Origin: Kiloniellaceae bacterium
Lineage (GTDB): Bacteria > Pseudomonadota > Alphaproteobacteria > Kiloniellales > J153
Direction of reading: 5' to 3'
NCBI GenBank assembly: GCA_021776095.1
Contig: JAJFGO010000003.1
Coordinates: 165,226 to 229,225 of the forward strand
DNA length: 64,000 bases
Part shown: positions 50,684 through 60,211 of the stretch, in pieces
How positions within the stretch are numbered: the first letter of the stretch is position 1
Layout: the number at the start of each line of letters is the position of its first letter
Program-made: the position numbers and the translations under genes
The notes under the pieces: generated by a model
What the model saw: only the letters and a program-made list of their open reading frames with translations
What the model was told of the DNA's origin: nothing
Databases searched by the model: none

Positions 50684-51954
50684 ATCCGGATGTCCACGTT
50701 GGCGTCGCGGCGCAGATCGCGCATGAAACGGCGCACCTTGATGTTCAGCCTCTCGTCGGACAGCCTTTGGCTGATCCGCCCGCGATCGATATCGGAGTCT
50801 TCCCGGTCGCATACGACCAAGAGGCTAATACCGGCGGGCAGGGCGACCGGTTGGCTGACCTGCCCCTTGGAAAGGCCCTGGACGGCCTCGCGCACCGGGG
50901 GCGGCAACTCCGCCAGCTTCATCCGTCCCAGACTGCCCGAGCCGGGCGACCCGATTTGCTCGGCCAAGCTATCGAAATCCTGACAGCCTGTGACCTTGGG
51001 CCGTACTTCTTGAGCACGAGCAATGGCAGCCTCTCGCTGCTCAGCGCCCGGGTTCGGCGGCAGAGCGAAAAGGATTTGTTTAAGGTCCAGGGTGACATCG
51101 CCTTGTGCGCTTTGGCGTTGATTCTTTAGCCAAATGATGTGGTATCCGGATAGGGTACGTATGGGCCGTGAAATCTGCCCCGGCCGTAACAATTCAACAG
51201 CGGCATCGATTTCCTCCGACATCTGGCCTTTTCGAATCCAGCCGACCTCTCCATTTCGCGCCGCCGTGGCGGATTGGGAGAACTCACGCGCCAGGAGGCG
51301 GAAGTCGGCGTTAGCGCGCAATTGCTCCAGGAGTCGCTCGGCATTGCGGCGGACCTCCTCGTCTTGGCCAGGGTTGTCGACCCTCAAAAATATCTCGGAA
51401 AGCTCCCACATGACCGAGCCTCGGTTGGCCCGGATACGCTGTACCGCATCGTTGACCTCATCCTGAGAAACCTGGGCGGATGGACGGATTCTTCGCGCGA
51501 TCAAAGCCTGCCAGACAATCTGCGCCCGAATCTGGCTCATCATAGATTCGGACATGATTCCGCGCGATTCCAAGAGCCGCTGGAATTGCGCCCGGGACAT
51601 ATTGTTTTGCTTGGCAATATCGTCCATGGCCGTCTGAACCTGCGCCTCCGTAACTTTGATGTCGAGGCGCTCGGCCTCCTGAGCCTGAAGCCTTTCGTCG
51701 ATCAAGTTGCGGACGACCTGAGACAGCATGCGTTGGCGCAGCTTAGGCGAATCCTTCTGTCCGGTGGCCAGGATAGACAGCAGAAGGCGCTGCTCGACAT
51801 CGAGCATTGAGACGATTTCGTCGTTGACGACGGCCGCCGCGCGTAATGTCTGTTGGGCTGCGACCGTACCGGGTAGACAGATGAACGATACCGCCATCGG
51901 TAGCATGAGAGCCATGGCGGCGGCCTTAACGAACTGCGGAATACTCGGTGGCAC
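50680..51954 (-). CDS. surA: SurA-type periplasmic peptidyl-prolyl isomerase/chaperone
   Basis: VVNDEIVSMLDVEQRLLLSI...EIFLRVDNPGQDEEVRRNAERLLEQLRANADFRLLAREFSQSATAARNGEVGWIRKGQM; position between lptD and pdxA. Confidence 0.95.
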   Translation of the reverse strand: MPPSIPQFVKAAAMALMLPMAVSFICLPGTVAAQQTLRAAAVVNDEIVSMLDVEQRLLLSILATGQKDSPKLRQRMLSQVVRNLIDERLQAQEAERLDIKVTEAQVQTAMDDIAKQNNMSRAQFQRLLESRGIMSESMMSQIRAQIVWQALIARRIRPSAQVSQDEVNDAVQRIRANRGSVMWELSEIFLRVDNPGQDEEVRRNAERLLEQLRANADFRLLAREFSQSATAARNGEVGWIRKGQMSEEIDAAVELLRPGQISRPIRTLSGYHIIWLKNQRQSAQGDVTLDLKQILFALPPNPGAEQREAAIARAQEVRPKVTGCQDFDSLAEQIGSPGSGSLGRMKLAELPPPVREAVQGLSKGQVSQPVALPAGISLLVVCDREDSDIDRGRISQRLSDERLNIKVRRFMRDLRRDANVDIRI

Positions 51955-52048
51955 GATGACTATTTTCCTATTTATCTTCCAGCGCCGGCAGCCCAGCGGC
52001 TAAAATATAGGCGCCGCGAGACAGCGGCACAACGCGTGCCCGCCATGC

Positions 52049-54268
52049 CTATTGCCCGGAATCCACACCCGTGGTGGAGACCCCCCCGAGGTGCTTAAAG
52101 ACCACGCTGACGAAGAAGGCATCCTCTGGCTCGATCTCGCGGTCAGAGAAGAAATTACGCTCGGCTACGCCGGTAATCAGGAAGCACTCGTCGTGATAGG
52201 TCAAACCGAACCGGGCCTGCAGTGTTTCGCTTTCGTCGATGTCGATCAAATGGCTTCCGAATACCGACCAGTATCTGGAAAACTTGGAGCTCACTGTCCA
52301 ATTTAATTCCTCACGGTTGCCGAACTCACTCTCGCCCGGCTCACTGGCAACGAAGGTGTAGTCGAGATTGAGATTGAGGGCGGGCGGGCCGATCGTGAGA
52401 TCGACCTCGTTCCGACGGGCCGAGAAATCATCCTTGTCTAGCCGGGTCCGGTAAGTCAGGTCGATCTCGTGCGTTGGGGCGATCTGAACCCTGCCCACCA
52501 AGTCCGACAGGTCGTCGGACACACCAGATCCGACGGCGAAAACGCCTGGCTCGTTAAAGCGATAACTTTGTCCAAGAAAGGCGCTCACGAAACCGCCTTC
52601 CTCCCCATGGGCGGTCCACTTCAAACCGTAATCGACGCGCGATCCCGGATCGATCCGGTCGCGGCCCGCAAACCGGTTGAGGCTGAATAGGTTGGTGTCG
52701 TCGAATTCGAAATCCAGGCTGTCCTCGTTCGGGATCACGTTCGGGTTCGAACCGTTTGGCGCCAAAACAACCTGTGCCATGGGTTGAACCACTTGATGGA
52801 CGCTCCCCGAACTACGGACCCAGGGATATCGCCAGTTTGCCGCCAATTGGGGAAACATTCGGCCGGTCACTTCATTTTCTGTCTCGCCCGATGGATTTAC
52901 CTCGTTGCTCCCCGGGGCCACTCCGTTAACCCAATAGCCGTCCGCTTGAACCTGGGCGGTAAAAGTGTAGACCTCACCGAATTCACTGTTATAGGGAAGT
53001 TCCCAAGCGGTGATGGTTGAGATCCGGCGGCTATCCCGACCGTCGTCCCGGGTCAGAATCAAGAAATCACCGTCGAAGGTGTACCGGCCGCCGGCAGCAC
53101 CAGGCTCACTGACGAAATTGTAGTCGACTAAGGGTAAAATGATGGGCGTTTCGGACTGAATATCGGTCGCACGCAAGCCCTGGTATGCATAGGCATTGGC
53201 ACTCAAGTAATTGCGGCCGTTGAAACCCTCGGCGAAGGCGCGAGAGGTCAGCGTGCGGTCATCGGAAAAGTTATAGATCCGCATGTAGGTATCGTCGGTG
53301 GACCGCTGAATATCCGCGCCGGCACGCCAAGTGTCTGTTAGGTCGTACCGAATAGAACTATCTATATGGCCGCGAAAGCTATCTGTCTTAATGGTGCCGT
53401 CGCTTCGAGTGCGATCCGCGATCGTACCACTGCCTCGCAGCTGAAGCTCGGCATCTGGAAACAGGTGGCGGTATCGCCCTGTCATGACGATACCTTGCTT
53501 GCCGGTAATGATCGGCGCGATGGTCGCATCGCGGTTCGTGCCGATCGCCCAATAGTAGGGTTGCTGAAAAGTGGTGCCCAGAATCTCGGAACTGCCGAAG
53601 GTCGGCGCTAGGAAACCGGACTTGCGCTCGACTGTCGGATCGGGGTGCTCGAAATACGGTAGGTACATAACCGGCACACCGAACATCTCCATCCAGGCAT
53701 CCCGGTATATAATGACTTTTTCTTCCTGATCGTGTTCGATCTCGACCGCCTTTAGCTGCCACAGAGGCGCCCGCGTAGGATCCTCGCGGCACAATTCACA
53801 GGGGCTGAACACACCCTTGCGAAACACGGTCTTGCGCCCGCCGCTGCGTAGGCCGTTGGCGGCCGCGAGACGACTACGATCCGTTAAGAGAACCCGAATG
53901 TCGCGGATAAAGCCTTCGCGCATGTCGTCGGTCAACTCGACGAAATCCGCGAAGAGGATTTCGCCACTCGGCTCCATCAAGGTGATGTTGCCGGACGCGG
54001 TAACAACCTCGGTGCGTTGGTTGAAAGTGACGGTATCGGCCAGCAAGACGCGCTCACCTTGGGCAACCTCGACATTGCCTTTGGCGGTCACCACGGCCAA
54101 GTTTTCGTCGTAGGTCAGCTCATCGGCGCTGATCAGAGCCGGCATCTCGGTATCGAGATCTTGCGCCAACGCGGGTCGGGAGGGAATGTCCGCTGCGGTT
54201 AAGGCAGCGAAAACCGCGGCCGCCCCAGCAAGCGCTCGAAGCGCCGACTTTAGATTGGTCGGCGTCAT
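52049..54268 (-). CDS. lptD: LPS-assembly protein LptD
   Basis: LISADELTYDENLAVVTAKGNVEVAQGERVLLADTVTFNQRTEVVTASGNI...FSPCELCREDPTRAPLWQLKA...YLPYFEHPDPTVERKSGFL. Confidence 0.97.
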   Translation of the reverse strand: MTPTNLKSALRALAGAAAVFAALTAADIPSRPALAQDLDTEMPALISADELTYDENLAVVTAKGNVEVAQGERVLLADTVTFNQRTEVVTASGNITLMEPSGEILFADFVELTDDMREGFIRDIRVLLTDRSRLAAANGLRSGGRKTVFRKGVFSPCELCREDPTRAPLWQLKAVEIEHDQEEKVIIYRDAWMEMFGVPVMYLPYFEHPDPTVERKSGFLAPTFGSSEILGTTFQQPYYWAIGTNRDATIAPIITGKQGIVMTGRYRHLFPDAELQLRGSGTIADRTRSDGTIKTDSFRGHIDSSIRYDLTDTWRAGADIQRSTDDTYMRIYNFSDDRTLTSRAFAEGFNGRNYLSANAYAYQGLRATDIQSETPIILPLVDYNFVSEPGAAGGRYTFDGDFLILTRDDGRDSRRISTITAWELPYNSEFGEVYTFTAQVQADGYWVNGVAPGSNEVNPSGETENEVTGRMFPQLAANWRYPWVRSSGSVHQVVQPMAQVVLAPNGSNPNVIPNEDSLDFEFDDTNLFSLNRFAGRDRIDPGSRVDYGLKWTAHGEEGGFVSAFLGQSYRFNEPGVFAVGSGVSDDLSDLVGRVQIAPTHEIDLTYRTRLDKDDFSARRNEVDLTIGPPALNLNLDYTFVASEPGESEFGNREELNWTVSSKFSRYWSVFGSHLIDIDESETLQARFGLTYHDECFLITGVAERNFFSDREIEPEDAFFVSVVFKHLGGVSTTGVDSGQ

Positions 54269-54274
54269 TAAGCG

Positions 54275-55402
54275 CTATCCGTCTTCCAGGTGCAGCAACA
54301 TGGCGATGCCGAGCATGAGACTGACCCCCGCAGGCGTCCAGGCCGCTAGGATCACCGGAATCTTAGCTGACAGGCCCAGGGCGAAGACGAAATTAGATAG
54401 GAAATAAACCAGAAAACCGGCCAAAACCCCGCCCAGAATAATGAGACCGACCCGACCGCGGCGTTGCGGGCGAAGGGAGAACGTCGCGGCCAGCAAGACC
54501 ATAGCAGCGAAGAGCAGGGGGATGGCGAGCAGACGGTGAAACTGCAACTTATGGCGAACCGCCGAAAACCCAGCGTTCTCCAAGAGCTCGATGAAGCCGG
54601 GCAAACTCCAAAACGATATAGTTTCCGGCGGTGCGAAACTGTCCATGATCTTTTCTCGGGTGAGATCGGTGGTCAGCTTGAGAGTCTCGAATGTCTTCGG
54701 CGCCCCGCCGGGGACCGATTGCAGGACATCGAAAAGAACCCAGGACCTGTCTTCGAGTTCGGCCCGCTCGGCGTCTATACGTTCACGGAATCGATCCTGC
54801 TCGCCAAATCGAAACACGATCACTCCGTACAGAACGACGGGGTCGCTAGTCACGCGCTGAGCATGGATCACAGACTGGCCATCCTGGTCCGCTTGGCGCA
54901 ACCACAACCCACTCTGCGACACTGCCAGAGTGCTGGTCTTGTTGTGAATGTATTGCGCCTCCATCTGCTCGAAGCGCCCCAGCAGGACCGAAGCAACCGG
55001 GTTCAACAGGGCCACGGTCACAATGCCGACCAGGATGGCGACTCCCAGGACCGGGGCCAGAAGTTGCCAAATCGATACCCCGGCGGCGCGGGTCACGACC
55101 AATTCGTGGGACCGGGTCAGGCGCCAGAAACAAGTGAACCCGGCCAAGAGCACAGTGAAGGGCATGACCTCTATGGCCAAGTGCGGCAGTTTCAACAGCA
55201 CCATACGGAAGACCACGCCGAGCGACGCGTTCTTGCTGGCCAGACGATCCAGCAGATCGACCGTGCTTATCAAAAAGATAACCCCGGTCAGACCGAACAG
55301 AAAACTGGCGTACCAAAAGCCATATTGGCGCGCCAAATAGCCCGAAAGAGTGCCGGAGAGGCGCAGCCGGCGCATTCCTGGAAAGTGCAGCGCGCCGGTC
55401 AT
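54275..55402 (-). CDS. lptG: LPS export ABC transporter permease LptG
   Basis: TLSGYLARQYGFWYASFLFGLTGVIFLISTVDLLDRLAS...LVVTRAAGVSIWQLLAPVL. Confidence 0.95.
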   Translation of the reverse strand: MTGALHFPGMRRLRLSGTLSGYLARQYGFWYASFLFGLTGVIFLISTVDLLDRLASKNASLGVVFRMVLLKLPHLAIEVMPFTVLLAGFTCFWRLTRSHELVVTRAAGVSIWQLLAPVLGVAILVGIVTVALLNPVASVLLGRFEQMEAQYIHNKTSTLAVSQSGLWLRQADQDGQSVIHAQRVTSDPVVLYGVIVFRFGEQDRFRERIDAERAELEDRSWVLFDVLQSVPGGAPKTFETLKLTTDLTREKIMDSFAPPETISFWSLPGFIELLENAGFSAVRHKLQFHRLLAIPLLFAAMVLLAATFSLRPQRRGRVGLIILGGVLAGFLVYFLSNFVFALGLSAKIPVILAAWTPAGVSLMLGIAMLLHLEDG

Positions 55403-56523
55403 GTCGGCACGGCCGGCGGGCCCGCGGTGCGGGGAACGTTTCGTCGCGGCACCCGCAAGAGGGCATAGAGGCTGGCTAGGATCGGCACGATCACGCCGGC
55501 GTACATGACCGGAATGGCATGGGCGCTCCGTGTCGCCAGGTCGTGAAGCGCGAGCGCCTGGGCCTCTAGGACGGCAACCAGCAGGATAGCCAGGAGGACG
55601 CGGCGTGTCTGCCCGCGGCGGTTGAACTCACCGGCTAGAAGCGCAGCCAGGCCGATCAACACAAAGCAAAGACTGTAGAGCGGCATGACCAGACGTTGAT
55701 GCCCTTCCGCGACGAGCTCGCTCCGATAGGCGATATCGCCGGGATGGCTGCCGGGAATGAACAGCTCGGTTATGAAGCGTTCCTTGGGTTCGCGCCATCG
55801 GGTGTGCACGGTTTCCTGAAGCCGCGCCAATTCGACCGTATAACGATCGAAATAGAGCATGGAGACCTGCCCGTTCTCCGCGTTCCTTTGTTGCCGGTTG
55901 CCATTCAGCATGACCACCCGCGGACCGTCTTCACTGTGCACCATGGCCCCCCTCTCGGCCATCATGGTAACCGGATTTTCCGGCTCGCGGGTGTCGTGCA
56001 CCAGGATACCCAGGAGTTCGCCTTTCGCGGTGCGATCGCGGACGTAGACCGTGATCCCATCGGTTACCGTGTTGAATATGCCTTCCTGAAGCAGAACCGT
56101 GGTGAAATCGCTCCGCAGTTCGTACTGCAAGTCTTTGAAGGCCCGGTATGAGGCGGGCAGGAAATACAGCGATATGCTGTAAACAACCAGAGTAACCAGT
56201 AGGCCCAGGCGCAGCGCCGGACGGGCCAATTGCATTTGCGACAGGCCAGCGGCGCGCAACACCACCAGTTCGCTGTCCATGACCATCTTGTAATATATGA
56301 AGAGTACCGAGCAGAAAGCCGCGATGGGTAGGACGATGCCGATAAAGGATGGCAGAAGAAGGGTAATAAAGGAGAAGAACGTCGACGCCGGCAAACCGCG
56401 GTTGACGATGAAATCGATCAAGCGCAGTGACTGGGTCAACCAGACGGCAAAAGTCAGGCCGACCGTGACTGCGATTGTGGCAGCCAGGACCTGAGCAAAT
56501 ATATATCGATTGATCGCCTGCAT
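55399..56523 (-). CDS. lptF: LPS export ABC transporter permease LptF
   Basis: MQAINRYIFAQVLAATIAVTVGLTFAVWLTQSLRLIDFIVNRGLPASTFFSFITLLLPSFIGIVLPIA...ELVVLRAAGLSQMQLARPAL. Confidence 0.95.
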   Translation of the reverse strand: MQAINRYIFAQVLAATIAVTVGLTFAVWLTQSLRLIDFIVNRGLPASTFFSFITLLLPSFIGIVLPIAAFCSVLFIYYKMVMDSELVVLRAAGLSQMQLARPALRLGLLVTLVVYSISLYFLPASYRAFKDLQYELRSDFTTVLLQEGIFNTVTDGITVYVRDRTAKGELLGILVHDTREPENPVTMMAERGAMVHSEDGPRVVMLNGNRQQRNAENGQVSMLYFDRYTVELARLQETVHTRWREPKERFITELFIPGSHPGDIAYRSELVAEGHQRLVMPLYSLCFVLIGLAALLAGEFNRRGQTRRVLLAILLVAVLEAQALALHDLATRSAHAIPVMYAGVIVPILASLYALLRVPRRNVPRTAGPPAVPT

Positions 56524-56735
56524 TTGGCGCACAAGATAAACGCGGGCCGGACAAAGGAAAAGCCGCTTCGACCGATCCAGAAATCTAGCCGGGCGCCCAT
56601 GACAAGCGTTGACATGCCTGTGCTTCGCCGGATATCGCAATGCCTTGGCCTTTGCGCGTCGCCCAGGCCAAGCCGTGGGACGGTGATTTGGCGCTGCTCC
56701 CGAATACTTCCACTCATCGTACCAAGGGGTCGTCT

Positions 56736-58295
56736 ATGCCACTCAAGATCAGCTTCGCCGCGCCGAAATTACCGAAAACAGGCGCCGTCGCCGTTGGGGT
56801 GCTGGAAGGGCGGAAGCTTTCGCCGAGCGCGGCCGCCTTGGACAAGAGCACCGGTGGCCTCATTGCCCGCGCAGTCAAGCAGGGCCGGTTTTCCGGCAAA
56901 ACCGGGCAAATCCTCGAACTTGTGGCACCGGGCGGCTTGGGCAACAGCCGAATCCTGCTGGTCGGCGTGGGCAAACCTGGCGCCCTGAAGGACCTGGACG
57001 CGGAAAGCATCGGTGGTTCTTTGGTTGCCCGCCTGAACGGCACCGGCGAGCAAAGCCTCACTATCATGGTCGATTCGGTCGAGGAGTTCTCACAGGCCCC
57101 GGCGCATCGCGGCGCGCTGTATGCCCTGGGCGCCAGCCTGCGCGCCTACCGCTTCGACAAATACAAGACGAAGGAAAAGCCCGACGACAAGCCAAGCCTG
57201 AAATCCATCACTGTGATGACCGCCAATCCAGCGGTTGCGACCCGCGCGTCCGCCGCCTTGCAAAAGGTCGCGGAGGGCGTAATCTTCACACGGGACCTTG
57301 TCTCTGAACCAGCAAACATAATACATCCCAAAGCACTGGCCGCCGAAGCTAAGAATTTAGAGAAACTCGGCGTGAAGGTTCAGATAATGGGCGAGCGCGA
57401 GATGCGCAAGCTAGGGATGGGGGCGCTCTTGGGCGTTGGCCAAGGCTCGGCTGAGGAAGCTCAACTTTTGGTCATGCGCTGGAACGGCACCGGCGGGGCC
57501 GGTGGCAGTGCGGCCAAGAAGGTGGCCGCCAAGGGCCCAAGTGCCAAGGGTCAAGGCCCGGTCGCCTTCGTCGGCAAGGGGGTTACCTTCGATACCGGCG
57601 GTATCTCAATCAAGCCGGCCGGCGGCATGGAAGACATGAAATGGGACATGGGCGGTGCCGGCGTGGTCATCGGCCTGATGCGGGCCCTGGCCGGGCGCAA
57701 GGCCAAGGTCGACGTGGTCGGTGTCTGCGGCCTAGTTGAGAACATGCCCTCGGGCACAGCCCAGCGCCCGGGCGATATTGTGACCTCCATGTCGGGCCAG
57801 ACCATCGAGGTCATCAACACGGATGCGGAAGGCCGCCTGGTCCTGGCCGATGCCCTCTGGTACACGCAGGAAACCTTCAAGCCCCGCGCCATCGTCGATC
57901 TGGCGACCCTTACCGGGGCGATCATCATCGCCCTCGGCCACGACCACGCGGGTCTGTTTTGCAACGATGATAAGATGTCTGATCAGTTGATCGCCGCCGG
58001 AAAGGGCGTTGGGGAGCCAGTTTGGCGGCTGCCCTTGGCCGAACTCGGCGAATCCTACGATAAGGAGATCAACAGTGATGCCGCCGACATGAAGAACGTC
58101 GGCAACCGGGCCGGAGGCTCCATCACCGCCGCGCAGTTCCTGCAGCGTTTCATTCAGAAGGGCACGCCTTGGGCCCATCTGGATATCGCCGGGACGACAT
58201 GGGCGAGCAAGGACAAGCCGACCGTGCCCAAGGGCGGCACCGGTTTCGGCGTGCGTCTGCTCGACCGCTGGGTCGCGGAAAATTACGAGAAGTAG
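56736..58295 (+). CDS. pepA: Leucyl aminopeptidase (M17)
   Basis: VAFVGKGVTFDTGGISIKPAGGMEDMKWDMGGAGVVIG...NTDAEGRLVLADALWY. Confidence 0.98.
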   Translation: MPLKISFAAPKLPKTGAVAVGVLEGRKLSPSAAALDKSTGGLIARAVKQGRFSGKTGQILELVAPGGLGNSRILLVGVGKPGALKDLDAESIGGSLVARLNGTGEQSLTIMVDSVEEFSQAPAHRGALYALGASLRAYRFDKYKTKEKPDDKPSLKSITVMTANPAVATRASAALQKVAEGVIFTRDLVSEPANIIHPKALAAEAKNLEKLGVKVQIMGEREMRKLGMGALLGVGQGSAEEAQLLVMRWNGTGGAGGSAAKKVAAKGPSAKGQGPVAFVGKGVTFDTGGISIKPAGGMEDMKWDMGGAGVVIGLMRALAGRKAKVDVVGVCGLVENMPSGTAQRPGDIVTSMSGQTIEVINTDAEGRLVLADALWYTQETFKPRAIVDLATLTGAIIIALGHDHAGLFCNDDKMSDQLIAAGKGVGEPVWRLPLAELGESYDKEINSDAADMKNVGNRAGGSITAAQFLQRFIQKGTPWAHLDIAGTTWASKDKPTVPKGGTGFGVRLLDRWVAENYEK

Positions 58296-58334
58296 GCCGA
58301 GGCACGGACAGGCCGGAGGTTAATGGACGCAGTC

Positions 58335-58784
58335 ATGACCGAGGTCCGCTTCTATCATCTAACTCGCAGCACCTTGGAATCCGCGCTGCCCAAGATGCTG
58401 GAGAAAACCCTGGAGCGCGGTCAGCGCGCGGTCGTCCTAGCCGGTTCTCCGGAGCGGGTCGAGGCACTCAACGCCTATCTATGGACCTATAACGATCGCA
58501 ACTTCCTGCCCCATGGCTCGGCCCGGGACGGTCGAGACGAGGGACAGCCGATTTGGCTGGGCGACAAGGACGAGCGCCCGAACGACGCTCAGGTCCTGTT
58601 CCTGACCGACGGCGCGCGGTCCGAGAAGGTCGGGGATTACGAGCTCTGTGCCGTACTATTCGACGGCAAAGACCCGGATGCCGTCGCCGCCTCGCGCGAT
58701 CAATGGCGGGTGCTTAAGGATGCCGGCCACGAAGTTACCTACTGGCAGCAGGACGAGGCGGGTAGGTGGGAGCAAAAAACCTGA
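58335..58784 (+). CDS. holC: DNA polymerase III chi subunit
   Basis: MTEVRFYHLTRSTLESALPKMLEKTLERGQRAVVLAGSPERVEALNAYLWTYNDRNFLPHGSA. Confidence 0.95.
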   Translation: MTEVRFYHLTRSTLESALPKMLEKTLERGQRAVVLAGSPERVEALNAYLWTYNDRNFLPHGSARDGRDEGQPIWLGDKDERPNDAQVLFLTDGARSEKVGDYELCAVLFDGKDPDAVAASRDQWRVLKDAGHEVTYWQQDEAGRWEQKT

Positions 58785-58805
58785 TCGGACAGGTTTAGGC
58801 CCAGA

Positions 58806-59654
58806 TTGAATTGGGCCGAGCGGTATCGGGAGCGGCGGCACGTGGCCAAAATACCCAGCGTCACCACGGCGCGTTTGATCCTGGATGCCTTTGCCGGCAC
58901 CGATGTTCCGGCCCTGGCGGAAATTCTGGCCGAGCCGGAGGTTACGCGCACCATCACCGCTAACGGCTCAACGCCCGAGCGCTGCCTGGCAAGCGCCGAG
59001 CAGCGGATCGCCTGGCACAATAAGACTTGGCCCGACCATGGTTATGGCGTTTGGGCCGTCAAGGCGCGGGATGAGACGATCGCGCCGCGTGGGGCGCTTC
59101 TCGGTTGGTGCGGCTTCGCGGAACCGGATATCGGCCAGGACCCGGAGATCCTCTACGGCCTGGCGCCACCGTATTGGGGTCAGGGCCTCACCCAGGAGGC
59201 GGCGCGCGCGGCCATCGACTGGTTGTTCGCGGAAACACCGTGCTCAGGCGTTTCTGCGGTCATATTCGGTCGCCTTAATCCCGCCTCGGTGGCGATTGCC
59301 CAGAAATTCGGTATGACCCTGCGTGGCACCATGCCGATGAGCGATTTCATGTCCCACCTGGCCCTGGCCAAAGACGTTCTGGACTATGAGATTTGGCGAT
59401 TAGCCGAGGGTCGGTGCCTCGATGCCGAGGCTTTGCTGTTGCAAGCGCCTTACAAAGGCGGCCAGATCGCGAGCCTCGGCTTCGCCGAGCCGGCGGGCGT
59501 GGAGCAAGCGTTTTGCGAGGCCGCGCAGGCCCGGGGCGACTACGTAGCGATCGAACGGCCGGAGCTGGATCAGCGGATTCGCGATGCTTTCCGCCAAGGC
59601 ATGGCGGCGCCTGATCTCGATCGGTATCACTTGCCGCGCGTCGCGTGGCGGTAA
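58806..59654 (+). CDS. RimJ-type GNAT acetyltransferase with C-terminal extension
   Basis: TTARLILDAFAGTDVPALAEILAEPEVTRTI...YGLAPPYWGQGLTQEAARAAIDWLF...RLNPASVAIAQKFGMTLRG. Confidence 0.9.
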   Translation: MNWAERYRERRHVAKIPSVTTARLILDAFAGTDVPALAEILAEPEVTRTITANGSTPERCLASAEQRIAWHNKTWPDHGYGVWAVKARDETIAPRGALLGWCGFAEPDIGQDPEILYGLAPPYWGQGLTQEAARAAIDWLFAETPCSGVSAVIFGRLNPASVAIAQKFGMTLRGTMPMSDFMSHLALAKDVLDYEIWRLAEGRCLDAEALLLQAPYKGGQIASLGFAEPAGVEQAFCEAAQARGDYVAIERPELDQRIRDAFRQGMAAPDLDRYHLPRVAWR

Positions 59655-59778
59655 GGACGATGAGCATATCAATCGAGAGGATCTCGATACGAATTTTTTC
59701 CCAAGCCATCATCGGTTTTGCATACAAGACATGTCCGGTATAATGCGGACAGGCTAGCCGTTACTCAGGAGTAAAGGT

Positions 59779-60128
59779 ATGCGACTGCGACTGACCGGCC
59801 TTTCAGGCCTAGGGGTGATGGTCTCGGTTTGCTTCGCGACCGCCCTTCACGCGTCCGAGCCAAGCGCTGCGCCAAACGCGGCAGACATCGAAAACCTCTT
59901 CCAGGAGTCGAATTTAGGCTCCTTGACCTGGAGCGGATAACGGCCTCGCGCTGGCACGCTGGGATTGATGCATTGGTGGATTTCGGGCCCTCGCCACCTT
60001 CGATCGTGGGGTTTGAGCGGGTGCGCAAGGGCCGGTATCGCGTGTTGTTTAAGCGTGAAGGCCGTGAGTTAGAGGTGCTCCGCGTCACCCCTGTATCCCG
60101 CGCGCATTCGTTGCCTGCGAGCGATTGA
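59779..60128 (+). pseudogene. Small exported protein, possibly frameshifted (signal-peptide ORF 59779..59940 followed by a coding-like reading frame to 60128)
   Basis: MRLRLTGLSGLGVMVSVCFATALHASEPSAAPNAADIENLFQESNLGSLTWSG*; second frame EFRLLDLERITASRWHAGIDALVDFGPSPPSIVGFERVRKGRYRVLFKREGRELEVLRVTPVSRAHSLPASD*. Confidence 0.45.
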
Positions 60129-60211
60129 AAGCGCCCTCGCGCGCTTAGCCCGTTCGGATATCGAACTGATCAGGCGTAGCTGGAGCGCGCAATTTGGGGA
60201 GGAACACCGCC

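Noticed and set aside
54464-55468. 334-aa plus-strand ORF
   Set aside because: Antisense to lptG; Gln/His/Arg-rich composition characteristic of a shadow ORF.
48742-56523. rsmA-pdxA-surA-lptD-lptG-lptF block as an unusual arrangement
   Set aside because: This order is a standard arrangement in alphaproteobacteria.
58806-59654. GNAT with ~70-aa C-terminal extension as a novel fusion
   Set aside because: The extension has no recognisable domain and could be ordinary family variation.
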